Source: Enterococcus sp. HY326 (GTDB taxonomy: Bacteria > Bacillota > Bacilli > Lactobacillales > Enterococcaceae). Taken from it: DNA of 64,000 bases. Made by a program: the position numbers and the translations under genes. The notes below the pieces were generated by a model. That model had not been told where the DNA came from. It saw nothing but the letters and a program-made list of their open reading frames with translations, and searched no databases. The stretch covers positions 248,001 to 312,000 of the forward strand of contig NZ_JANLGQ010000002.1 in assembly GCF_026157065.1 (NCBI RefSeq). The letters are read 5' to 3'. Below are positions 1 to 7,287 of the stretch, piece by piece (position 1 is the first letter of the stretch; every line of letters begins with the position of its first letter).

Positions 1-1497
1 TACCTTGGCGCTATCAAATCTCAAAATGGTGCAGCAATGTCAATTGGACGGATTTCTGCTTTCTTAGATATCTACATCCAACGTGACTTAGACAATGGTG
101 CGATTACTGAATTTGAAGCACAAGAATTAATCGACCATTTAATCATGAAATTAAGAATGGTTAAATTTGCTCGGACGCCTGAATACAACCAATTATTCTC
201 TGGTTACCCAATCTGGGCTACTTTATCAATCGCTGGTATGGGTCTTGACGGCCGTTCATTAGTTACTAAAAATGACTTCCGGATCTTACACACATTGACA
301 AACATGGGACCTTCTCCAGAACCAAACTTGACTGTTTTGTATTCTTCTCATTTACCAGAAGGCTTCAGAACTTACTCTGCTAAAATTGCGAAAGAAAGTT
401 CATCTATCCAATTTGAAAATGATGACTTATTACGCACTCACTGGGGTTCTGATGACACTGCCATCGCTTGTTGTGTATCTGCAACAGTTATGGGTAAAGA
501 CATGCAATTCTTTGGCGCTCGTGCGAACTTAGCAAAAGCTGTTTTATATGCAATTAACGGCGGCGTGGATGAAAAAACTAAAGCACAAGTTGCTCCTAAA
601 TATCGTCCAATGACTGGTGATACAATTGATTTCGAAGCTTTCATGGATCGTTACAAAGATATCTTAGACTGGTTAGCTGAACTTTATGTGAATACTTTAA
701 ATGTGATTCATTACATGCATGACAAATATGCTTATGAAGCTCCACAATTAGCATTGATGGACAGCGATTTGAAACGTACTTTTGCAACAGGAATTGCTGG
801 TATCTCTCACGCAACTGATTCAATCATGGCAATCAAACACGGCAATGTTCAAGTTGTTCGTGATGAAGACGGCATGGCAATTGATTACATCCCGCAAAAC
901 GAGTTCCCAACTTACGGAAACGATAACGAAGAAGCGGATGCAATGGCAAACTGGATCGTGAAATACTTCATGGACCAAATCAACCGTCAACACACTTACC
1001 GTAACTCAATGCCAACATTGTCATTGTTAACCATCACTTCAAACGTGGTCTACGGAAAAGCAACTGGTAACACTCCTGATGGACGTCGTGCTGGCAAACC
1101 ATTAGCACCAGGTGCCAACCCAAGTTATCAAGACGGCAAATTCTTAGGTGAAAAGAACGGCTTATTGGCTTCATTGAATTCAACAGCTCGTTTAGAATAT
1201 ACTAACGCTCAAGATGGTATTTCAAATACTCAAACAATCAATCCAAACGGCTTAGGTAAAGACGAAGAAACTCGCATCAACAACCTACGCAATGTAATGG
1301 ACGGCTACTTTGACAAAGGTGGCTACCACTTGAACGTGAACGTATTTACGAACGAATTGTTATTGGATGCGCAAGCTCACCCTGAAAAATACCCTAACTT
1401 AACTATCCGGGTATCAGGTTATGCTGTTAAATTCCGTGACTTAACTCCTGAACAACAAGCTGACGTGATTGCTAGAACTTCCCACGACAGACTTTAA
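1..1497 (+). CDS. pflB: Pyruvate formate-lyase (formate C-acetyltransferase), 3' part only
   Basis: This is the C-terminal part of the glycyl-radical enzyme that converts pyruvate and CoA to acetyl-CoA and formate in anaerobic mixed-acid fermentation. The frame is open from base 1, so the true start lies before the window. The adjacent active-site cysteines are visible in AIACCVSA (Cys codons 469-474). The glycyl-radical loop RVSGYAVKF lies near the C-terminus (Gly codon 1417-1419). The protein ends TSHDRL, as is usual for PflB. Its activase gene pflA follows after a strong terminator, so the two are probably transcribed largely separately. About 499 codons are present, roughly two thirds of a typical 740-790-residue PflB. 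Confidence 0.97.
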   Translation, partial: YLGAIKSQNGAAMSIGRISAFLDIYIQRDLDNGAITEFEAQELIDHLIMKLRMVKFARTPEYNQLFSGYPIWATLSIAGMGLDGRSLVTKNDFRILHTLTNMGPSPEPNLTVLYSSHLPEGFRTYSAKIAKESSSIQFENDDLLRTHWGSDDTAIACCVSATVMGKDMQFFGARANLAKAVLYAINGGVDEKTKAQVAPKYRPMTGDTIDFEAFMDRYKDILDWLAELYVNTLNVIHYMHDKYAYEAPQLALMDSDLKRTFATGIAGISHATDSIMAIKHGNVQVVRDEDGMAIDYIPQNEFPTYGNDNEEADAMANWIVKYFMDQINRQHTYRNSMPTLSLLTITSNVVYGKATGNTPDGRRAGKPLAPGANPSYQDGKFLGEKNGLLASLNSTARLEYTNAQDGISNTQTINPNGLGKDEETRINNLRNVMDGYFDKGGYHLNVNVFTNELLLDAQAHPEKYPNLTIRVSGYAVKFRDLTPEQQADVIARTSHDRL

Positions 1498-1518
1498 GAT
1501 TTATTAGTCTAAATAGTG

Positions 1519-1563
1519 CTGCCTCTTCAGTTGAATAGCTTTCGCTGAAGAGGCAGTTTTTTT
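1519..1563 (+). terminator. Intrinsic terminator after pflB
   Basis: A perfect 12-bp stem, CTGCCTCTTCAG (1519-1530) with CTGAAGAGGCAG (1545-1556), is followed by seven T. It separates pflB from pflA. Confidence 0.93.
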
Positions 1564-1672
1564 GATTGCAGGTTTCATTCGTGTTATCCTTCAATTATTG
1601 TTACATAAAGAAAAAAATGACGACTTTCTTCAGAAGCAATTCTGATTGATTATAGATGGGATGCGATGAGAT

Positions 1673-2437
1673 ATGACTGAAAAAATAGTAGGCCGAATTC
1701 ATTCAACGGAAAACTTTGGGACCGTCGATGGGCCTGGCGTCCGCTTTATTGTGTTCGCTCAAGGCTGTAAGATGCGCTGCGAATTTTGCCACAATCCGGA
1801 TACTTGGAAAATTGGTGAAGGCGGCCGTGAGGTGACAGCCGATGAAGTATTATCTGAGGCCTTAAAATATCGTTCCTATTGGGGTGCTAAAGGGGGCATC
1901 ACTGTCAGCGGCGGAGAACCTTTATTGCAGCTGGACTTTTTAATCGACCTGTTTAAAAAAGCTAAAGCAGAAGGCATCCATACAACGATTGACACCTGTG
2001 GCAAACCCTTTACACGAGACGAGCCTTTTATCGGCAAGTTCAATGAGCTGATGAACTACACAGATTTATTATTGTTTGATATTAAACATATCGACAATGA
2101 AGGTCACAAACGTTTGACTCGCCAAAGCAACGACAATATTTTAGACATGGCAAACTATTTATCTGAAATTGATAAACCAGTTTGGATTCGCCACGTATTA
2201 GTACCAACGAGAACCGACTACGACGAATTTTTAATTCGTCTGGACACTTTTATCAAAACCTTGAATAATGTGGACAAGGTAGAAGTGTTGCCTTATCACA
2301 CGATGGGCAAATATAAATGGGACGAATTAGAGTTGAAATATCCTTTGGAGGGAATTGAACCACCAACGGATGACCGGGTAACGAATGCCCGCGAACTTTT
2401 ACACGTTACTGACTATACCAAGTATCAATCTCGTTAA
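1673..2437 (+). CDS. pflA: Pyruvate formate-lyase activating enzyme (radical SAM)
   Basis: The product is the 254-residue activase that installs the glycyl radical on PflB using S-adenosylmethionine and a [4Fe-4S] cluster. The radical-SAM motif is C32-KMR-C36-EF-C39, and a GGEP SAM-binding segment (SGGEPLL) follows. The length fits the family (about 246-260 residues). The ATG at 1673 is preceded by the purine-rich stretch GATGGGATGCGATGAG, a weaker ribosome site than most genes here have. The gene sits directly downstream of pflB but beyond its terminator. A long imperfect hairpin ends the unit. Confidence 0.96.
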   Translation: MTEKIVGRIHSTENFGTVDGPGVRFIVFAQGCKMRCEFCHNPDTWKIGEGGREVTADEVLSEALKYRSYWGAKGGITVSGGEPLLQLDFLIDLFKKAKAEGIHTTIDTCGKPFTRDEPFIGKFNELMNYTDLLLFDIKHIDNEGHKRLTRQSNDNILDMANYLSEIDKPVWIRHVLVPTRTDYDEFLIRLDTFIKTLNNVDKVEVLPYHTMGKYKWDELELKYPLEGIEPPTDDRVTNARELLHVTDYTKYQSR

Positions 2438-2443
2438 ACATGT

Positions 2444-2535
2444 AAAGACTAGCTTCTGATATCGAATGAAGTTTTGAAGGCAGTAAAAACTAGCTTTCTG
2501 ACGTCATTCCATGATTGTCGCTAGTCTTTTTTTTT
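2444..2535 (+). terminator. Long imperfect palindrome / terminator after pflA
   Basis: The outer ends AAAGACTAGC and GCTAGTCTTT pair perfectly. The arms continue as an imperfect stem of about 40 bp (for example GAATGA on both arms), and the element ends in nine T. It is far longer than an ordinary intrinsic terminator. The same outer 10-mer closes the element at 5512-5593. Confidence 0.75.
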
Positions 2536-2602
2536 GTTATGATAATGAAGGATTAATTTAAAAAAATTTAGCTATTTTATGAAAATCAAAGGAGCGTTTT
2601 CC

Positions 2603-3529
2603 ATGTCAAAAATTTTAGTTTTCGGTCACCAAAACCCAGATACAGATGCGATTGGCGCTGCAATTGCCTTCAGCAGCCTACAAAATGCTTTGGGTAAAGA
2701 TACTGAAGCAGTCGCTTTAGATACACCAAACGAAGAAACTCAATTTGCTTTGGATTACTTTAATGTGCCAGCCCCCCGAGTTGTGACGACAGTTGCCAAT
2801 GAAACTGAGAATGTTATGCTAGTCGACCATAATGAATTCCAACAAAGCGTTACCGATATAGCCGAAGTTGAAATTCTTTCAGTTGTTGACCATCACCGGA
2901 TTGCTAATTTTGAAACAGCTAATCCTTTGTACTATCGGGCAGAACCAGTTGGCTGCACAAGTACAATTGTCTATAAAATGTTTAAAGAAAACAATGCCGT
3001 TGTCACAAAAGAAGTGGCTGGCATGATGCTCTCAGCGATTGTTTCAGATACTTTATTATTTAAATCACCAACCTGTACTGATGAAGATGTGACAGCTGCC
3101 AAAGAATTAGCTGAGATTGCCGATGTTGATTTAGACACGTACGGCTTAGCGATGTTAAAGGCTGGCACTAATTTGGCGGATAAGTCAGCTGAAACACTAT
3201 TGGATTTAGATGCCAAGAGTTTTCCAATGGGGGACCAGACTATCCGCATTGCCCAAGTGAATACTGTCGACTTACAAGAGATGATTAACCGTCAAGGTGA
3301 GTTAGAAGCGGCGATGGCAGCTGAAATTGCTAAAAACAGCTATGATTTGTTTATCTTAATCATCACCAACATATTAGATAGTGACTCTGAAATTTTAGTG
3401 ATTGGCGATTACTTAGATAAGGTCGAACAAGCCTTTAACATCAAATTAGTCGACAATCGGGCCTTTTTAAAGGGTGTTGTTTCCCGTAAGAAACAAATCG
3501 TGCCACAATTAACTGAACAATTTAATTAA
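2603..3529 (+). CDS. ppaC: Manganese-dependent inorganic pyrophosphatase (family II)
   Basis: The product is a cytoplasmic DHH-family enzyme of 308 residues that hydrolyses pyrophosphate to phosphate and pulls biosynthetic reactions forward. The metal-binding motif [11 protein letters not shown] (H9, D13, D15), a further VDH (D75) and the DHH signature (96-98) are all visible. The C-terminal DHHA2 domain ends in the typical [10 protein letters not shown]. The start at 2603 is chosen because AAAGGAG lies 8 bases before it and the protein then begins [10 protein letters not shown], as known PpaC proteins do. The upstream in-frame ATG at 2579 has no such site. Confidence 0.97.
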   Translation: MSKILVFGHQNPDTDAIGAAIAFSSLQNALGKDTEAVALDTPNEETQFALDYFNVPAPRVVTTVANETENVMLVDHNEFQQSVTDIAEVEILSVVDHHRIANFETANPLYYRAEPVGCTSTIVYKMFKENNAVVTKEVAGMMLSAIVSDTLLFKSPTCTDEDVTAAKELAEIADVDLDTYGLAMLKAGTNLADKSAETLLDLDAKSFPMGDQTIRIAQVNTVDLQEMINRQGELEAAMAAEIAKNSYDLFILIITNILDSDSEILVIGDYLDKVEQAFNIKLVDNRAFLKGVVSRKKQIVPQLTEQFN

Positions 3530-3539
3530 GGAAATTTGG

Positions 3540-3705
3540 ACTGTGCGACAGCTGTAATCTTTTAATGTTTCTCCCTTAAGGTGATGACTTTTTTTGTTGA
3601 AAATGTTCAACTGCCAAGTACTTACAAAACTTGTGCAGTAGCTCTGTTTTACACTTAAAGTTGTGGAGAAATGTTTGAAGATAAGCAGCTGGGCACAGTT
3701 TTTTT
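3540..3705 (+). terminator. Long imperfect palindrome between ppaC and the DUF1803-like gene
   Basis: ACTGTGC...CAGCTG...AATGTTTCTCC at the left pairs imperfectly with GGAGAAATGTTT...CAGCTG..GCACAGT at the right, giving about 35 bp of outer stem, followed by seven T at 3699-3705. The next gene begins only 11 bases after the T-run. The element could therefore end ppaC transcription or attenuate readthrough. Confidence 0.7.
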
Positions 3706-3716
3706 GAGGTGATGAG

Positions 3717-4568
3717 ATGGAAATTCAGATTCAAACGCAAAATAAAGAGCTGCAAAAATTAGCAGCGGATCCATTATTAACACAGCTCTTTGATTACCTT
3801 TGGGAGAATCGAGCAAAGGAGATTATTTTAAGACAACTAAAGCAGCAGTTTTCTGAAGGACGCTTTGAAAAAATGCTGGAGGCATCAGTGAAGGCCGGTT
3901 GGATTGAAAGAAAAGACCGGCGTTATCGTTTATTAGTTCCGGTTGTCAAAACAGCTGAAAAATTAGACGAAACATCAGAGCTATTATCCGTCATTGAAGC
4001 ATTAAAAAAAATATCTCTTGAAGAGCAGTCAGCCTTTCTCTATTATTTCTATCAAGAGCAGCTGACTGAGGATTATTTGTTTTTAACCGAGACAAAACAA
4101 AACTTTTTTGAATTGAGACAGGCGGGCAACGATAGCGGACTGCTTTTTTTTCATCTGATTCAGCGTGCTAATTATGAGTCTGAATTGGTGGATTATTTCA
4201 GTTTCAGCGGTAGTGGCCAAGCTGTTCCGAAGGTTTTAGAACCTTTTGAAACGCTCCTTGGGGATGTAAATCCAGAATATTTTTTCAATCAAGTCGAGCA
4301 CATCTTTGAAAAAGTTGCGAAGGGAAAGGGGACTAAACTGCGTCCTAGTGTATTTTTACAGGCAGCGAGCTTAAGCGAGTGGATAACGACAGATTTCAGC
4401 GCCATCAAACTTGTCAAGTTACCTGAGATAGACCAGCAACTTCGTAAAATTTTGAACAAAGTCTTAACTTTTCCATCATCTTCTCAGAAAAATTATGAGA
4501 AGCTCCTTCTGTTAGATTTTTTCATGGAGAAATTAGCATTTAAATCATTAAAATTTTATCGAGATTAA
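3717..4568 (+). CDS. DUF1803-like protein of unknown function
   Basis: The product is 283 residues, with no signal peptide or membrane segment. Residues about 20-70 read as a winged-helix-like region (FDYLWEN...IILRQLKQQF...LEASVKAGWIERKDRRYRLL). This resembles the start of the DUF1803 proteins that lie next to ppaC in streptococci. The remainder is helical, rich in Phe/Tyr/Leu/Glu, with no catalytic motif that I recognise. GAGGTGA precedes the ATG at 3717. The family assignment rests on the N-terminal pattern and on the position after ppaC. The function is unknown. Confidence 0.75.
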   Translation: MEIQIQTQNKELQKLAADPLLTQLFDYLWENRAKEIILRQLKQQFSEGRFEKMLEASVKAGWIERKDRRYRLLVPVVKTAEKLDETSELLSVIEALKKISLEEQSAFLYYFYQEQLTEDYLFLTETKQNFFELRQAGNDSGLLFFHLIQRANYESELVDYFSFSGSGQAVPKVLEPFETLLGDVNPEYFFNQVEHIFEKVAKGKGTKLRPSVFLQAASLSEWITTDFSAIKLVKLPEIDQQLRKILNKVLTFPSSSQKNYEKLLLLDFFMEKLAFKSLKFYRD

Positions 4569-4822
4569 GCAAAGAAAACCCTTCGAAATAGTTTTATTAA
4601 AAAATAATGATAGAGTACAGGATGGTTTGTGAAAATTTCAAAAAGTATCTTTTTTTCACTTGTCATAATATGGGGATAGCTTATAAATAGAAAGTTTTTA
4701 TAAGTGAATTCACGAGTGGTCAAATTTCATTTTCACAAAAAATCTTATTTGAAGATTGTGACACAAAGTGCTAATCTGGTCTTTGTAAAATAACAATATT
4801 TATTTGAGGGGAACTGATTTAT

Positions 4823-5356
4823 ATGAAAAAACAGCTTGGTTTAGGTATAGCAACATTGGCAACACTAGTTTTATTAGGGGCTTGCGGCAGTGATAATTCA
4901 ACAGCTTCCAGCAGTTCTAGTTCTATGGAATCTTCTTCAATGGCAACAAGCACAACAGAAAGCTCGACTAATGCAACTACAGAAGCTTGGCAGGACGGCG
5001 AATACACTGCTGAAGCAAGTGACTATAGCAATGGCTACAAAGAATATGTCACGGTGACAATTGCTGACGGTAAAATTACAATGGTCGATTTTGACGCGAA
5101 GGACGAAAGCGGCAATTTGAAAACTGCCGATGAATCATACAAAGAAAAAATGGAAGCATCTAATGGGACTTATCCTGAAGAATATATGAAAACTTTAGAA
5201 GATGAATTGGTTAAAACACAATCGACAACAAGTATTGATGCAGTAACTGGTGCCACCCATTCTTCTGGAGACTTTAAAGTCTTAGCTGACGCCGCTTTAG
5301 AAAATGCGGCAAAAGGTGACACTGAAACAGCTGTCGTTACATTAGCTGCAGAATAA
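4823..5356 (+). CDS. FMN-binding-domain lipoprotein (PplA-like)
   Basis: The product is a 177-residue surface lipoprotein. A lipobox LLGAC places the lipidated Cys at residue 21. A Ser/Thr/Met-rich linker (about 22-55) leads to one FMN-binding domain (about 56-160). That domain ends in D139-AVTGA-T145, the motif at which ApbE-type transferases attach FMN to the last Thr or Ser. Listeria PplA, which has such domains, carries electrons to extracellular acceptors, so an extracellular electron-transfer or redox role is inferred. No apbE or ndh gene is in the window, and the gene stands alone. The start at 4823 follows GAGGGGA. Confidence 0.85.
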   Translation: MKKQLGLGIATLATLVLLGACGSDNSTASSSSSSMESSSMATSTTESSTNATTEAWQDGEYTAEASDYSNGYKEYVTVTIADGKITMVDFDAKDESGNLKTADESYKEKMEASNGTYPEEYMKTLEDELVKTQSTTSIDAVTGATHSSGDFKVLADAALENAAKGDTETAVVTLAAE

Positions 5357-5707
5357 AAATAGATTTATCCGAATTTTGCACGGGCAAATTTAACTGCGTT
5401 CATAACTCAAAAAAATAAGCTTTCTTTTTAAGCTGGCTACTTGAAAAAGTAACTACTAGAAAAGAAAAATACCTAAAGAATGAATAGATTTTATTGCAAC
5501 ACTATATTGATAAAAAAGACTAGCTGAAGAAGCTACCTCAAAAGTCAGAGCAAATTTCTAACTTTTTAAGGTCACTTCAAGCTAGTCTTTTTTGTTTTTT
5601 CCTTTTGAAAAAAATGAAATTTAAAAAATTATGAAGCCCTTATCTGAAAGGATTAGCTGTAGAATAATCGCAATTGTTATGTTAAAATTAAAAGGACATA
5701 AGAAAAA
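5357..5707. other. Intergenic region, 351 bp
   Basis: No convincing gene is present. The middle holds the palindrome at 5512-5593. The stretch 5630-5700 is AT-rich and carries AAAGGA just before the next gene. A TTGTTATGTTAAAAT segment near 5673-5687 may contain a -10-like element, but no convincing -35 box was found. Confidence 0.5.
5512..5593 (+). terminator. Long imperfect palindrome / terminator after the FMN-binding lipoprotein
   Basis: The arms AAAAAAGACTAGCT and AGCTAGTCTTTTTT close a stem of about 37 imperfect base pairs around a short GCAAATT loop. The 3' end is a T-run. It shares the outer AAAGACTAGC sequence with the element after pflA. Confidence 0.75.
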
Positions 5708-6577
5708 ATGGTGGTTATAACTATGGAAGAAAAAATCGAAGTCAAACGCAGACACGCTAGATTCCCCGCTTACGACGATGAGACTGGGGTAAAAATATAT
5801 CGAGAAAAACGTGATATTTTTGGTGGAGGAGAGTCGCTGATTACAGCTCCCCCTCATGAAAATCGCCGCTATGAAAATCAAGTCAGAGCTGATGTAGTTC
5901 CGCCGTTGCGCACCGAGTCGGCTGTTCGTTTTGATGAACCGGTTAGATCCAGTGAAGAACGGACGTATCGCCGGCACAATAAAGGAATTAGTGAGCGGGC
6001 TGGACTGTCCATTGAACAGCAAAAGGAAATTGAAAAGCACCGGGCAAACTTGCCAGACTATTCAAAACCCCAGTACCCCGAAAAAACTCGCACTGGTAAA
6101 ACCAATATTTTTGGTAATCGGGGACCTGGTCGGGCGAGCTATGTAGTCCGCAGAGCCCATAGCGATCCTTATGATGCCTCAGTTCAAATGCACAAGGATT
6201 ATAATTTTAAATCAAGTGAGCCAACTTTTGAGCCGACCTATGTGCCAGCTTCTGTTATTACTGATAAAGTCGAAAATGAATTTACGAATGATGAACTACT
6301 GAAGGCCATGAAGAAAGATAGCCAATCGTTTTTAGTTTTTGATAATGAACCAGCTGCTTATCAAGTCAAAGATACAGAAGAAGAGCCAACTGTGCGACGT
6401 TTTGGCAACAGCGAAGAACCCACCGCTATGACCCGCAGCGAATACAAAAAAATTGGCAAAAAGCGCAATAATAGTGAAAAAAATAAAGGAAAGTCAATCT
6501 TGGAACGTTCTTTAAGTGGCTTGATTGAAGACGATACAAAGGAAGCCGATCATCACAGCTATTTTCCGGAAGACTAA
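5708..6577 (+). CDS. Charged protein of unknown function
   Basis: The product is 289 residues, very rich in Arg, Lys, Glu and Asp, with many Pro and Tyr. It has no signal peptide, no membrane span and no domain that I recognise. It looks largely disordered. Short recurring pieces include KTNIFGN and RDIFGGG, and RRYENQ- or RTYRRH-type basic patches. AAAGGA lies 11 bases before the ATG at 5708. An ATG at 5723, with GGTGG eight bases before it, is an alternative start that would remove MVVIT. The gene stands alone between a palindrome and a terminator. Cytoplasmic scaffold or nucleic-acid binding would be guesses. Confidence 0.7.
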   Translation: MVVITMEEKIEVKRRHARFPAYDDETGVKIYREKRDIFGGGESLITAPPHENRRYENQVRADVVPPLRTESAVRFDEPVRSSEERTYRRHNKGISERAGLSIEQQKEIEKHRANLPDYSKPQYPEKTRTGKTNIFGNRGPGRASYVVRRAHSDPYDASVQMHKDYNFKSSEPTFEPTYVPASVITDKVENEFTNDELLKAMKKDSQSFLVFDNEPAAYQVKDTEEEPTVRRFGNSEEPTAMTRSEYKKIGKKRNNSEKNKGKSILERSLSGLIEDDTKEADHHSYFPED

Positions 6578-6665
6578 TGGTGAAAGAATTTTTCTGCTGA
6601 TATGCGTACTCTTTTGTTAAAAGGCAGTGAATTTGAGCAACAATTTAAATTGAAGTACATGAAAA

Positions 6666-6697
6666 AAACTTTCTCAATCATTGGGAAAGTTTTTTTG
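6666..6697. terminator. Bidirectional terminator
   Basis: AAACTTTCTCAAT pairs with ATTGGGAAAGTTT, with A-runs and T-runs on both sides. It lies between convergent genes (the charged protein on plus, the small membrane protein on minus) and can serve both. Confidence 0.85.
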
Positions 6698-6767
6698 TTG
6701 TGGCTATTTTCTAAAATTCTTAATCTGCTAACTGGGTGTTAAAAAAATCCAGTAGTCTGTGTAAAAT

Positions 6768-6968
6768 CTACTGGTCATCTTTATTTTTTAAGTAGAGAGC
6801 ATAAAGGTTGTGGGCCCATTCCATTGCAATGCTGATAATCACACCTAACATAAGTCCTAAGGGAAAATTACTGGTGGCTAGAGCAATCAGCAAACCAGTC
6901 AGCATTCCTAATAAACTATAAAAGCCATCTTGTTTATCTTCTTGAGGTTCTTCGGGTTGCTCCTTCAT
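6768..6968 (-). CDS. Small two-span membrane protein
   Basis: The product is 66 residues. An acidic N-terminus (about 1-14) is followed by two hydrophobic segments, LLGMLTGLLIALATS and LGLMLGVIISIAMEW, and a Lys-rich tail. GGAGGG precedes the ATG on the minus strand. I do not recognise a family. It lies downstream of tRNA-Leu on the same strand and could share its transcript. The topology suggests both ends are cytoplasmic. Confidence 0.7.
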   Translation of the reverse strand: MKEQPEEPQEDKQDGFYSLLGMLTGLLIALATSNFPLGLMLGVIISIAMEWAHNLYALYLKNKDDQ

Positions 6969-7026
6969 TTTCTAACCCTCCTAATAAAAGAAAAAAGCTG
7001 CTGACAATTGCCAACAACTTTACAAA

Positions 7027-7109
7027 TGCAGAAGACGGGATTTGAACCCGCACGAGCGTGTGCTCACTACCCCCTCAAGATAGCGTGTCTGCCGTTCCAC
7101 CACTTCTGC
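7027..7109 (-). tRNA. tRNA-Leu (anticodon GAG)
   Basis: On the minus strand the acceptor stem is GCAGAAG (7109-7103) paired with CTTCTGC (7034-7028). The anticodon stem CTATC/GGTAG encloses the loop TTGAGGG, giving anticodon GAG, which reads CUC and CUU leucine codons. A long variable arm is present, as expected for class II tRNA-Leu, and the T-loop GGTTCAAATCC is intact. CCA is not encoded. Confidence 0.95.
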
Positions 7110-7211
7110 GGATTTACTGGCAATCAATTAAAAATAATTTCATCACTTTTTATATAGTAAATTTTTGCAGCTCATCTGTCAAACTATTTTTGAAAAAAAG
7201 CACAAAAAGAC

Positions 7212-7263
7212 TTGACATATGAATGGCGATTCATTTATTATATACATGAAGATAAATTCATGT
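7212..7263 (+). promoter_or_regulatory. Promoter with two inverted-repeat operators for the Zn/Cd-type ATPase
   Basis: TTGACA (7212-7217), an 18-bp spacer and TATTAT (7236-7241) form a good promoter. ATGAAT-GGCG-ATTCAT (7219-7234) fills the spacer. ACATGAA-GATAAA-TTCATGT (7244-7263) follows the -10. The TGAA/TTCA arms resemble ArsR/SmtB-family operators (CzrA/CadC type), so metal-relieved repression is inferred. No arsR-type regulator gene is in the window. Confidence 0.8.
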
Positions 7264-7287
7264 AAAGGTTTTAAGGAGGTTAGTCAG

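Noticed and set aside
4626-4645. TTTGTGAAAATTTCAAAAA upstream of the FMN-binding lipoprotein gene, considered as a Rex site.
   Set aside because: The right half deviates (TTCAAAA instead of TTCACAA) and it lies about 180 bp from the start codon; the match is too weak to call.
7027-7109. tRNA-Leu as an attachment site for an integrated element.
   Set aside because: No integrase, no direct repeat of the tRNA end and no foreign-looking genes are nearby.
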